In this document: piece after piece, positions 1 through 8,094 of the stretch
How positions within the stretch are numbered: the first letter of the stretch is position 1
Layout of the letters: each line of letters starts with the position of its first letter
Source: Oligoflexia bacterium
Lineage (GTDB): Bacteria > Myxococcota_A > UBA796 > UBA2385
Reading direction: 5' to 3'
DNA: 12,122 bases
Assembly: GCA_013152105.1 (NCBI GenBank)
Contig: JAADHA010000120.1
Coordinates: forward strand, 1,712-13,833
Notes under the pieces: model-generated
The model's input: the letters and a program-made list of their open reading frames with translations, nothing else
What the model was told of the DNA's origin: nothing
The model's database searches: none
Translations under genes and position numbers: made by a program

Positions 1-752
1 TGGCTCGCCTCCATGTCGAGGAGGAAGCTCAGGTCCCGGGCCAGCCGCTGCCGAGCCTGCTGGGCCGGGCTGACGGACAGGTTCGGGTCCGGACGCCACC
101 CAGGCTCCAGCTCCCGAAGCCGGGCGAACACGGCCTCGTCCGGCATCATGCCGGCCTGGACATCCTGGATCTCCGTGCTCATCTGCCTCATCTTCTCGAC
201 GATGACCGGGTTGACGCTCGTCTTCTTGAGCATCTGCGAGAGGACGCCCCCCAGCGTGTTGATGATGGCCGTCCTCGTCATCGTCTTGTCGTAGGCCGCG
301 CTCTTCTGCTGCGCCTGCCGGCGGGCGTAGAAGTCCTCGTAGACCTGCTTCGCCAGTTCAAAAGCCCGCTGGCGGCGCTTCTGGTCAGCCTCGAAGGACT
401 GCTGCTCGCGGAGGACTGCCAGGTCCGCGTCCTTCTTCGCCAGCAGTTCCTCCATCGCCCACTTGTGCTTCTGCTCGGCCAGCTTGGCAGCAGCCCTCGA
501 CTGCTCGCGAGCACGCTGGGTCTCCATCTGCTGGCCCATGATGAAGCGCATGTCCGCCCGGGCCATGGCCTCCCTCTGAAGGTCCAGGGCCTGCCGGGAA
601 CGACTGGCGTTGGCCAGCATCTCGTGGCCAATCGCCAGTTGCTCAGCAGCCGACGGGCGCCGCTGGGCCTGCGCCACCATGTCCCACGGCTTCATCTGCG
701 CCATGAACATGGCGTCTGCCGTGCGCGTACGAGGGTTGACCTTGATCACCAT
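1..752 (-). CDS. Partial coiled-coil internal virion/ejection-like protein, runs off the left edge
   Basis: The frame opens at ATG 752, with GGAGG six bases upstream, and stays open for 250 codons to the window edge, so the C-terminus is missing. After a short N-terminus (VIKVNPRTRTADAMFMAQM), residues about 35-155 are an almost unbroken Glu/Gln/Lys/Arg/Ala-rich helix with coiled-coil character (AAAKLAEQKHKWAMEELL, LREQQSFEADQKRRQRAFEL). A small hydrophobic patch follows (TAIINTLGGVLSQML, 161-175), then another helix and a proline/tryptophan loop (ELEPGWRPDPN, about 217-227). Long helical proteins after the nozzle gene are typical internal virion or ejection proteins in short-tailed phages, which is the basis of this call. 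A scaffold or tape-measure-like protein is less likely at this position. It overlaps the previous gene by seven bases. Confidence 0.8.
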   Translation of the reverse strand, partial: MVIKVNPRTRTADAMFMAQMKPWDMVAQAQRRPSAAEQLAIGHEMLANASRSRQALDLQREAMARADMRFIMGQQMETQRAREQSRAAAKLAEQKHKWAMEELLAKKDADLAVLREQQSFEADQKRRQRAFELAKQVYEDFYARRQAQQKSAAYDKTMTRTAIINTLGGVLSQMLKKTSVNPVIVEKMRQMSTEIQDVQAGMMPDEAVFARLRELEPGWRPDPNLSVSPAQQARQRLARDLSFLLDMEAS

Positions 753-1018
753 TGGTTGCCTCCAAGCATCGAGATGGCGTAGGTCAGGAATGGGTTGAAG
801 CCCACCACTCCGAGCGGACGCGGAACGAACCCGCCCTGGAAGAAGCTCGCCCAGAAGTTGCCCGGCATCGCCATGGGCTGCGGCTGCTGCGCCGACTGCA
901 GCTGGTGCGCCGGCTGCGGCTGCTGCCCTCCTTGAGGCTGCCGGGCCGACGGCCTGGACATGCGACCAGTCAGACTGGCCAGCTCCATCGACTGCGCCTG
1001 CGGACTGCCGAGCAGCAT
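746..1018 (-). CDS. Small Gln/Pro-rich protein with aromatic hydrophobic tail; ejection-protein partner candidate
   Basis: The ATG at 1018 follows the previous stop by one base and is preceded by GGGAGG about eight bases upstream. The 90-residue product has a Gln/Pro-rich middle (ARQPQGGQQPQP at 25-36, AQQPQPMAM at 43-51), then a strongly hydrophobic, aromatic C-terminus (NFWASFFQGGFVPRPLG, then FNPFLTYAISMLGG). It shares the QQPQP box followed by a Met/Phe-rich FNP end with the preceding 271-aa protein. No charged coiled coil is present. I infer a small membrane-active or virion-internal protein acting with its neighbours; no family is recognised. Its TGA lies within the start of the next gene (ATGGTGA, 7-base overlap). 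Confidence 0.78.
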   Translation of the reverse strand: MLLGSPQAQSMELASLTGRMSRPSARQPQGGQQPQPAHQLQSAQQPQPMAMPGNFWASFFQGGFVPRPLGVVGFNPFLTYAISMLGGNQW

Positions 1019-1112
1019 CCTACTTCCTCCCGAAGAACATCGCCATCGGGTTGAACATGAACGGCATGCCCATCCCCATGGGCGCGTAGGCTACTGCCGG
1101 CTGCGGCTGCTG
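910..1112. repeat. Direct repeat of 16 bases encoding the QQPQP box in two adjacent genes
   Basis: The plus-strand 16-mer CCGGCTGCGGCTGCTG occurs at 910-925 and again at 1097-1112; a 14-base version (GGCTGCGGCTGCTG) occurs at 876-889. On the minus strand these encode CAG-CAG-CCG-CAG-CC, i.e. QQPQP, in the 90-aa protein (twice) and at the C-terminus of the 271-aa protein. This is either low-complexity codon repetition or a trace of duplication. Confidence 0.6.
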
Positions 1113-1835
1113 GAACATCTGGTACAGCGAAGCCGCCGAGGCCAGGCCCAGGGCCGGCATGCCCGAGAACAGACCCGAAGCAAGCTGACCGCCAATCGAC
1201 GCACCGCCCAGCACACCGCCAGGCAGAGTGCCAGCGCCACCAAGCACAGCACCAGCGCCAGCGCCGACCAGCGTGCCAAGGATGCGCCCCTGGGCCTCCT
1301 TGCGCATGCCCTGCCGAAGCGAGTAGGCGCTCCGGCTGCCATGCTCGAAGGCCAGCCGCTGACGATAGAGGTCCGACCGCAGCTGCTCGATGTCGCCCTT
1401 GGCCTGGCGGTACTGCTCCTCGCGCTGAGCGCCCACCTGGAAGCGCCGGAGTTCCTGCTGGCCCCGGGCAGCGGAGATCTGGCCTGCCGCCGACAGGTCG
1501 GCCAGGAAGTTCTGCCGAGCCGCGAAAGCACGACCCAGGCCCTTCGCAGCCGCCGACTCCTGGATCTTCTTCTTCGTCCCGCGAAGGCCGGACTTGACAC
1601 TCTCGGCGAAGGCGCTGACCGCCTTGCTGGCGTAACTCGGCGCGATGAGTTCGCGCAGGTACGGGTTGTTGTACCACGCATCCAGTTCCTCACGCAGGTC
1701 ACGAACCAGACGCAGGTCCTCCCGCCGCAGTTGGGCAAGGTACTGCTGGTCAATCGCTCGCTGCCACCGAGCGTCGTTGTACCCGCGCCCAAACATCGAG
1801 CGCACACTGCGCGTGATGCTCTTGAAGAGTCCCAT
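1020..1835 (-). CDS. Probable internal virion/ejection protein with glycine-rich membrane-like segment
   Basis: A GGAGG five bases upstream supports the ATG at 1835 (271 aa). Residues about 20-185 are helical, with many charged residues, Gln and Ala and coiled-coil character (AQREEQYRQAKGDIEQLRSD). A glycine/alanine/leucine hydrophobic stretch follows at 185-240 (ILGTLVGAGAGAVLGGAG and LGLASAASLYQMF), containing small-residue GxxxG-like spacing typical of membrane-inserting segments. The tail is QQPQP then a Met/Phe-rich end (PMGMGMPFMFNPMAMFF, 252-268). Short-tailed phages carry such proteins inside the capsid and eject them to form a channel through the host envelope (T7 gp14 and P22 gp7/gp20 are analogues in role, not shown homologues). 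The position after the nozzle and before two similar genes fits. TAG is followed one base later by the next ATG. Confidence 0.75.
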   Translation of the reverse strand: MGLFKSITRSVRSMFGRGYNDARWQRAIDQQYLAQLRREDLRLVRDLREELDAWYNNPYLRELIAPSYASKAVSAFAESVKSGLRGTKKKIQESAAAKGLGRAFAARQNFLADLSAAGQISAARGQQELRRFQVGAQREEQYRQAKGDIEQLRSDLYRQRLAFEHGSRSAYSLRQGMRKEAQGRILGTLVGAGAGAVLGGAGTLPGGVLGGASIGGQLASGLFSGMPALGLASAASLYQMFQQPQPAVAYAPMGMGMPFMFNPMAMFFGRK

Positions 1836-2056
1836 CAGATCCTCCGAAGGGCCTTCTGGATGGCCAGTTCCATCTCCTCAGTACCACCGCCGACCGCCGG
1901 CACATAGCGACCGGCAAAGACCATCTGCAGGGCCACCTGGATGTCCGGCCCTGCCGGCGGAATCAGCGGCACCCGCTGACCCGCTTGCAGCATCAGCCGC
2001 CGCAGCCGGGGCTGCCAACCCTCGTACCCGACACCGACCCTAACGACCTGGACCAC
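1835..2056 (-). CDS. Small phage protein of unknown function (73 aa, probable GTG start)
   Basis: The best start is GTG at 2056, just after GGAG, overlapping the end of the nozzle gene by 17 bases. Upstream codons in this frame are a shadow of the nozzle. Reading on gives a compact protein: a strand-like N-terminus (VVRVGVGYEGW), a helix-like LRRLMLQAGQ, a PLIPPAGPDIQVALQMVFAGRYVP-type core split by prolines, a GGG turn and a C-terminal helix (EEMELAIQKALRRI). No family is recognised. TGA at its end overlaps the next ATG by one base. It lies between the nozzle and the ejection-like genes; a role in tail completion or in plugging the nozzle is conceivable but unsupported. The start is uncertain because the Shine-Dalgarno is only two bases from GTG. 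Confidence 0.68.
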   Translation of the reverse strand: MVQVVRVGVGYEGWQPRLRRLMLQAGQRVPLIPPAGPDIQVALQMVFAGRYVPAVGGGTEEMELAIQKALRRI

Positions 2057-5000
2057 TTCTCCGTTCCCCGACCGTGTAGTCGTACAGGACGAAGGGCTGG
2101 CGGCTCCGGAACTCCAGCCGCAGGAACTTCCCGCGAGGGACTTCCTTGTAGAGCGGAATCTGCGCCCAGCCCGTGTGCATGTCCACCTGGGCGACATCGT
2201 ACCGAGTGGTCTCGTCGAAGTCCACCCAGGCGTACACCTTGAGGACACCGCCCACGATGGGTTCGAAAGTCAGGTGAAGGTGCCCCCACAGATGCTTCTC
2301 TTCCTGCGGGCCCCAGGGGATGAAGCCCGTCCGGAACCAGCGTTCCACGGCCCCGACCTCCCACCGGGCGTTGGCCGCCGGCGTGAAGGGCAGAGGCTCA
2401 TCAAGGTAGAAGGTGCTCGCGTCGTTGCTGCGAATGCGCGCCGTCGCCACCTCGCCGTCGTCGTTGACGACCTCCAGGATCTCGCCTCGGTGGCCATCCT
2501 GGATGGTGTCGAGGGAAGACGAGGTGGTGACCACCTTGGTTTGGCTAGAGCCAGCGGCTACAGCGCCAGCTACATCACCGAACCCGTCTCTCGGTCCGTC
2601 CCGCTCACCGGAGTCCAGACGCCATACGAATCCAAGGTGATCACCACCCCAAAGCTCCGTTGTCCCATCAGGGGCTCGCATCACCAGCAGTGACGCCAGT
2701 TCGGGGCCATCCGACACCGTCCACACATGCGGACCCTGGTCGACCGAGACCCCGACATTCAGGTCCAGGGCCAGCCGCGTGCGCGCCCGGGAGTCCGACG
2801 CGCGCTTGACCAGCCAGATGACCTGGCCACGCTCCCGCCAGTGGACGCCGGTGATGTCCCCGAAGAAGTCCGGGTCCAGCTGTGCCCAGGTCCCCAGCGG
2901 GCGCTGGATGTTCTTGGAGTAGAGGTAGTCCGCCGTGCCGTTGAAGCCGTAGATGCCGTTCTCGGCAGGGCGGAACAGCGACCTCCTCGCAGAGACCACG
3001 CCACGCGGGCTCAGGCAGCCGGCATCCGTCTCGACGATGCTCACCGTGAAGCCGGCGCCCGTGTCCGTCGCCACGAAGAGGGCCTCGTCCAGGAAGAAGA
3101 CGACCTGGCCGAAGATGGTGGCGATGGCCTTGACATTGGACCCACGAGGAGAATCCAGGGGGATGAGATTCGTCGCCGGAATGTACTCGGGCGTGAAGGC
3201 CTCCGAGTAGAGCACACCAGCAGACCCCTCCTCCCGGCGTACATCGTTCTTCGCAATGAAGAAGCGATCTTGCGTGGCCGCCGCCACATTGTAGAAGGGC
3301 GGAAAGCCATTCGACGACGGCATCGTCGGCTGACTGACAAGGACCGAGTCCTTGATGTCGATGACCACAGAAGTAGCCTCATTGTCCTTCAGCTCGGCAG
3401 CGAGGTAGAAGGTCGAGCCGTTGGCAGCCGTCTTGTAGATGCGCCGGTAGATGCGCTTCCGGGTGTCGGTGGAGATGGGGATGCCGCGGAGGACGAACCA
3501 GTTCTCGCTGGGAATCTCCGCCGGCTTGGGGTCCCGCAGTTCGTAGGAGGCCTCCGGGCCCGGGTCGCTCTCGATGCCCGTGTCCGGGTCGTAGAAGGTC
3601 ACCCGGAACCGGTGGAGCCCGACCTGGACCGGCAGGGCATCGATGGTCTCCACCGTCGCGTCGATGGGCGAGGTGACGAACTTGTCCTCCAGGGTCGTGC
3701 CCTGGCCCTCGTTGATGTTGTAGACCCAGTCCGCCGTCTGGTGCTCGGTCGTCCCGGAAGCCGCCGACAGGGCGCCACCCGCCGTCTCGTAGGTGAGGTC
3801 GTTCGGCTTCGCCTTCATGATGTGCGAGTGGCTCGCCGACGGCCCCGAGATGTTGGTGATGTGCGTCGTGTCGCGGTTGTCGTCATTGGCCGCCCGGACC
3901 TCCGCGATGAGCCCCTCGAACGGGTGGTAGGTCTTGTCCAGGAGGCAGATGTCGCTGTAGCCGATGAGGATGTCCCCGGGGCTGTCGTCCGGACGGTCCG
4001 TGTCGTCCAGGTCCCCCGAGGTGGTCAGGGTCGTGCCCGGCGTGTTGTAGATGTGCAGGCCCGAACCCGTCGACCCGCTCTCACCGATGAGGCGAATCTG
4101 GTCCTCCCGCGAGCCGGCAGCCGCCCCAAAGGAGATGACGACGAAGATGAACCACCACTTGCTCGTGTCGTCGATGGGGTACTCGCCACCGCCGCCGCCC
4201 GGGGCCGTCTCGAAGTACTTGATGCCGCCCTTCTCGACATCCCACCAGGCGACGCGGACCTTGAGAGCCGTCCCATCGGCGTTGGGGATGAGCTCGATCC
4301 AGTAGTTCCCCGACTGCTGGCCGAAGTTCTTCCCCATCAGGACCATCTTCTTGTCCAGGCGCGCCGGCTTGATCCAGAACCACCACATGCCCGTGTCGCG
4401 GTGGTCGCCGGTCGTCTCGTCCGGCTTGTTCGTCCCGAAGAGGTTGAAGCCGCGGCCTGCCGTGTAGGGGATGCGGATGTAGTGGTTACCCGTCAGCCGC
4501 AGCGAGCCGTTGGACTCGGCGTTGTCGGCGTCGTTGGTCCCGGCGTACTGCGGAGCGTCCGAGTCCCAGATGGGCGTCTGGTTGTACTCGATCTCGGGCG
4601 CGTAACTCGGCGGGACGATACCCATCCGCCGCGACGATTCGCCGTCGTAGACCTGGGGCGCGCCCTGGCCGGTGGAGATGTAGAGCTTCTCGTTGAAGTT
4701 CTCCAGCGACGGCGGCTGGCCATCCAGGGCCTTGCCGAGGTTGTGGGCCACCAGGACGAACGGATGGCTCTTGATGGTGGCGTAGCCACCAACCGTCCCG
4801 GCGTTGGCCAGGCGCGCGTCCTCGCCCTCGGTCATGGCGAGGAGGAGCCGCGTCTCGGTGGAAGCGGTGACCCGCGTGCTCGGGGGGCGATAGTCGGTCG
4901 TGTGGAAGGCCGAGGTGCTGGAGGCGTTCGAGACGACCTCGATGTCGGTCATGGTGCCGTTGAACGGCTTGTAGTCCGACCGCAGGTTCTCCGGCACATC

Positions 5001-7672
5001 GCCGATGAGCAGGTCGTCACTCGTAGCCGGCAGGCTCACACCACCAGAGCCGAGGTTGGTGAAACTGGTCGCCTCCTCGACCCCGTCGATGAAGAGCTTG
5101 AAGCCGGGCACCGTACAGAACTCCAGGTAGTGCCAAGCGCCCTTCTTGATGGGAGCCCGGTCCGTCTGGTACAGACGCCCGTTGCCCCCGTCCATGAAGA
5201 GCGCCTTCAGCCGGCCACCCTCCACATAGACGAGGAAGTTGATGTTCTGCGAGTTCGACCAGTCGGACATGCAGAACAGCGTCCGCTTGGCCGTCGTGTC
5301 GCCGAACTTGAACCAGCCACGGCAAGCGAAGTAGGTCGTCGACGACTGGCCGGCCAGGTAGGACGAGTCGAAGGGCACCTGGACCACATCGGTCTCCCCG
5401 ACGAAGGCCAGGGCCCCCAGGACACCCGTGTCGTAGGGGGACTCCTTCCGCCAGCGCGTGTCGACCTTGTAGGCACAGGCCTCGTGCTGGAGGATGGCCT
5501 CCGGCGCATAGCCGTGCCGCTCGAAGCGCGCCATCGCCCGGATGGGGTTGGGCTTGTTCGACGCGACGACACCCTCGGTGTAGTACGGCAGGACCAGTTC
5601 CGGGCAGGACGAGTCCTCGTACGGGTCCGTGCAGTAGTAGAGCGGAATGCCCGCCGGCGATTTGTCCTCCAGCAGCCGCAGCATGCTCACCTGGCTGCCG
5701 TTGGTCTCCACCGCGTCGCCGGCAGCGTCCGGTACCGGCTTGGTAGCGATGTCGTCGAAGCGCCTCAGGTTCGCCGTACCCTGGAGCTGCTGGCGCACCG
5801 TCGGCGCATCGAAGTACCAGTAGCCACCGAGGCGCGTGACCTGCAGCTTGCCGTCACTCAGGGTGCGCCCCTCGTAGGCATGCGACAGCGTGAGGGTCGA
5901 CCCCGAGATGTTGTCGATGTGGTAGAACTTGGTCTGCTTCTCAAGCGTCTCCCTCTCCGGGTTCCAGACCTCGACCTCGTCGCTGGTTACGAGGAAGGAG
6001 TCGATGAAAGTGTTGTCCAGGGACCCATTGGCCTGGACGGTCGTGGAACCCGAGGTGAAGTCGCCCGAGGCGGCGCCAATGTTCTCGACGATGAGCTCTG
6101 GATCGAGGACCTTTTCCCAGCGCTGCTGAACCTCGTTGCTGTCGAGCCAGGTGATCCAGATGCGCACCTCCTCCACGAGGAGGGGAATCGGCTTCTGGCC
6201 ACTGGCCGAGTTGAAGCGCGACCAAGGCGTCTGGTCGTGTAGTCCGCCGTGCAGCCGATGCGCAGCCGGACGGCGTCGTCCATGCCGTTGCCCGAGGGCA
6301 GGAGCGTGGTCGAGTCCTTGACCGCTCCGTCCTCGTAGAGGCTGATGTCCACCGCAGTGGGCGTGATCTTGATGTGGCCCTCCCACATGTGGACGATGCC
6401 CGGCGTGACCGTGTCGCCCGTGAGCGCCGTCAGGCCACTGCGGTAGTAGGTCTGGAAGCGGATGCGACCGTCCGTCGTGAGGCCCAGGGCGATGGTCGGG
6501 CGGTCCCGGCCCTGGTTGCCAGCGAGTTCCGCGAAGCGGACCGCCGAACTGCCCGCCCAGGACTGGTCCAGAACAGCGCAGCGCACCGACAGGCCCACCT
6601 TGACCTCGCTCAGCGTGCCCGCGTCCGCCTTATGGTTGAACGGAAGAAACTCCTCGCTGAAGAGGTCGCGCCAGCGCAGGTCCGCCTGCAGGAAGGAGGT
6701 GTGGCCGTCCAGGAAGATGGCGCCATCCGCCGCCTTCTTGCCCTCCGTCACGACGATGGCCGAGGGGCCCATGTAGCCGTCGTTCGACCAGCGCGAACGG
6801 TCACGCACCACCCGCCCGTAGCCATCGTCCAGGGGCCACCAGCCCTGGAGGTTGTCCTCGTAGGTGTGGCCCACCGGGTCCAGCACCTCGGAGGAGTAGC
6901 GCGTCACATCCTCGTCACTCGCCGAGAGGGCCGCATCCCAGAGCCGGACATCCTGGAGCGTGACCTTGGCCGCCTGGGTGTGCCAAGGACTGCCGTAGAG
7001 GCCGGCGCCCCCCAGGTAGATGGGCGCGTTGACCGCCTGGATGGGCCGCGACGAGCCGATGTAGAGCTGGATGGTCTCCTGGAAGACATTGTCCACATAG
7101 AGGTCCACCTCCTGCGGACTGTTCGTCAGCCGGAAGACCAGCCGGATGTGGTACGGCGTGCGGAGATGGAGCTTCCGCGAGAAGCTCTTGACCTGGTTGA
7201 AGCCGACCGTGGAGTCCCGCCACGCGAACTGGATCAGCGAGTCGTTCCCCGAGGAGGTCGAGCTGATGAGGTTGACCTCCCAGGAGAGCAGGCCACTCGT
7301 GTACGGGGCTCCATGGCAGACCAGCGTCCGCGAGTCACTCGTGTCGTCCGGGTGCTCGTGGATGTACAGGAAGAACTCCAGCGTGAAGTCCTTCGGCGTC
7401 GCGATGAGGTTGTAGTAGCGGTCGTTGGCCGGGATGCAGACATACCCGCCCGAACCGTCCTTGAAGGTCCGCTTGCCGAAACGCATGCCCGTGGCCTTGA
7501 GGCCAGAGCGCGTCACCTTCACCGACCCTTGGCCGCCCTCCAGGGCGTAGCGGTTGTGCTCCACCCGGTTCATGGCAGACGCCTCGTCCGGGCGGAGCAG
7601 CCGCGGGTCCACAGAGTCGTGCAGGCCGCCCGCGATGGGGAAGACGCGGCTCTTGGCCTCTACCCTAGCCAT
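2040..7672 (-). CDS. Giant tail nozzle/hub-like protein with four LamG-like domains; apparent -1 frameshift near 6240
   Basis: Read as one gene this encodes about 1,877 residues. The N-terminus (FPIAGGLHDSVDPRLLRPDE, 11-30) resembles the start of short-tailed phage nozzle proteins. Four laminin-G/concanavalin-like jelly-roll regions follow: about 63-260, 270-520, 742-925 and 1055-1270. They show recurring DVRLWDAAL/EVRIWITWL strands and W-L-D/E-G-G linkers (277-290). An FN3-like segment lies at about 1345-1440. A beta-propeller-like part at about 1460-1690 contains GVLYSEAFTPEYIPATNLI, VFFLDEALFVAT and ENGIYGFNG. A C-terminal beta region completes it. Inference: the propeller ends form the tail nozzle and the inserted lectin-like domains project outward to bind surface glycans. 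The frame from 7672 is sensible to about residue 479, after which only the -1 frame continues the second LamG fold. Fold and role are from motif recall. The ATG lacks an obvious Shine-Dalgarno and probably depends on TGATG coupling. Confidence 0.75.
6225..6260 (-). other. Frameshift site inside the nozzle/LamG gene
   Basis: The 7672-derived frame reads RIGCTADYT (ending at 6236), then turns into low-complexity Arg/Ser/Pro text until its stop at 5987. The -1 frame becomes protein-like from DQTPWSRFN (about 6233) and runs uninterrupted to 2040. Together they rebuild one LamG domain: the RIGC strand followed by EVRIW, as in the first LamG copy (YLGG then DVRLW). Adding a single base, or a -1 ribosomal slip, restores 1,878 codons including the stop. 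No classical slippery heptamer is seen. Confidence 0.8.
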
Positions 7673-8094
7673 CAGGGCATCGTCGCCGGCACCAGGGACT
7701 TCTGCAGGAACGGGACGAGGATGAGGATGCGGGCAGCGCCGCTCGTGTCACCCGTGACCTCCGCCACCAGACCCTCCCGGAAGCGGAAGTTCACCGGGTA
7801 CGCGAAGCCGGTCAGGCTGTTGCCAGCCGCGCTCCCCAGGCCGATCTCGATGTACCGCTTGTTGGTCAGCGCCGACGCCGAGTTCGAGTCGACCAGCTTC
7901 AGCTTGGCCCCGGAGGTGCCCGTCGCCATGACGATGACATGGGCGACATTCCCCTCCCAGAGCTCGTTGGCCTGACCGAAGATCAGCGTCGCCGAGAGGT
8001 TGCCCTCGATGTAATAGGACCCCTCAGCGTCGGCGATCTGACTGTTGCCCGCCCCGTAGGAAGTGACGGAAGAGCGGGGAGTGAAGCCCTTCAT
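7672..8094 (-). CDS. Small beta-rich virion protein of unknown function (140 aa)
   Basis: The ATG at 8094 overlaps the adaptor stop by one base (TAATG), with AGAGGA about nine bases upstream. The product is rich in Gly, Ser, Ala and Val, with strand-like segments such as YYIEGNLSATLIFG, AHVIVMAT, KLKLVDS and RYIEIGLG. No signal peptide or membrane segment is evident. The C-terminal segment (REGLVAEVTGDTSGAARILILV) faintly resembles the beta modules in the adaptor and nozzle. Its placement between adaptor and nozzle suggests a connector, fibre-anchor or decoration role, but this is inference. It ends in TGA overlapping the next ATG by one base. Confidence 0.82.
   Translation of the reverse strand: MKGFTPRSSVTSYGAGNSQIADAEGSYYIEGNLSATLIFGQANELWEGNVAHVIVMATGTSGAKLKLVDSNSASALTNKRYIEIGLGSAAGNSLTGFAYPVNFRFREGLVAEVTGDTSGAARILILVPFLQKSLVPATMP

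Noticed and set aside
970..1677. A 235-codon minus-strand frame within the 271-aa gene
   Set aside because: It is an alternative-frame shadow. The 271-aa frame has coupled ends, a GGAGG site and coherent helix/hydrophobic organisation.
2057..2248. N-terminal extension of the 73-aa gene to the ATG at 2248
   Set aside because: The added residues are Ser/Arg/Thr-rich shadow of the nozzle C-terminus, which is itself clearly coding in another frame.
6165..6176. GGAGGAG followed by GTG as an internal start for the downstream nozzle part
   Set aside because: The spacing to GTG is essentially zero, and starting there would cut a LamG domain in half. The motif is explained by the codons for VEEV.
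2727..6242. A 1,171-codon open frame on the plus strand, opposite the nozzle gene
   Set aside because: It is an antisense mirror created by GC-biased third positions. Its product is Arg/Val/Asp/Leu-rich low-complexity text with no domain pattern, while the minus strand shows clear fold motifs and coupled starts.
6225..6260. Classical -1 slippery heptamer with a downstream pseudoknot
   Set aside because: No X-XXY-YYZ heptamer is visible in the possible shift interval, so a programmed slip is not supported by sequence and a missing base is equally or more likely.
6240..6386. An independent gene starting at the ATG at 6386 in the downstream nozzle frame
   Set aside because: Residues before DQTPW in that frame are His/Arg/Gly-rich shadow sequence, and the true frame there encodes a LamG strand. 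It is better explained as a frameshift than as a separate start.
6374..7975. A 533-codon plus-strand frame
   Set aside because: The composition is that of an antisense shadow, and it crosses the well-supported boundary between the 140-aa gene and the nozzle gene.
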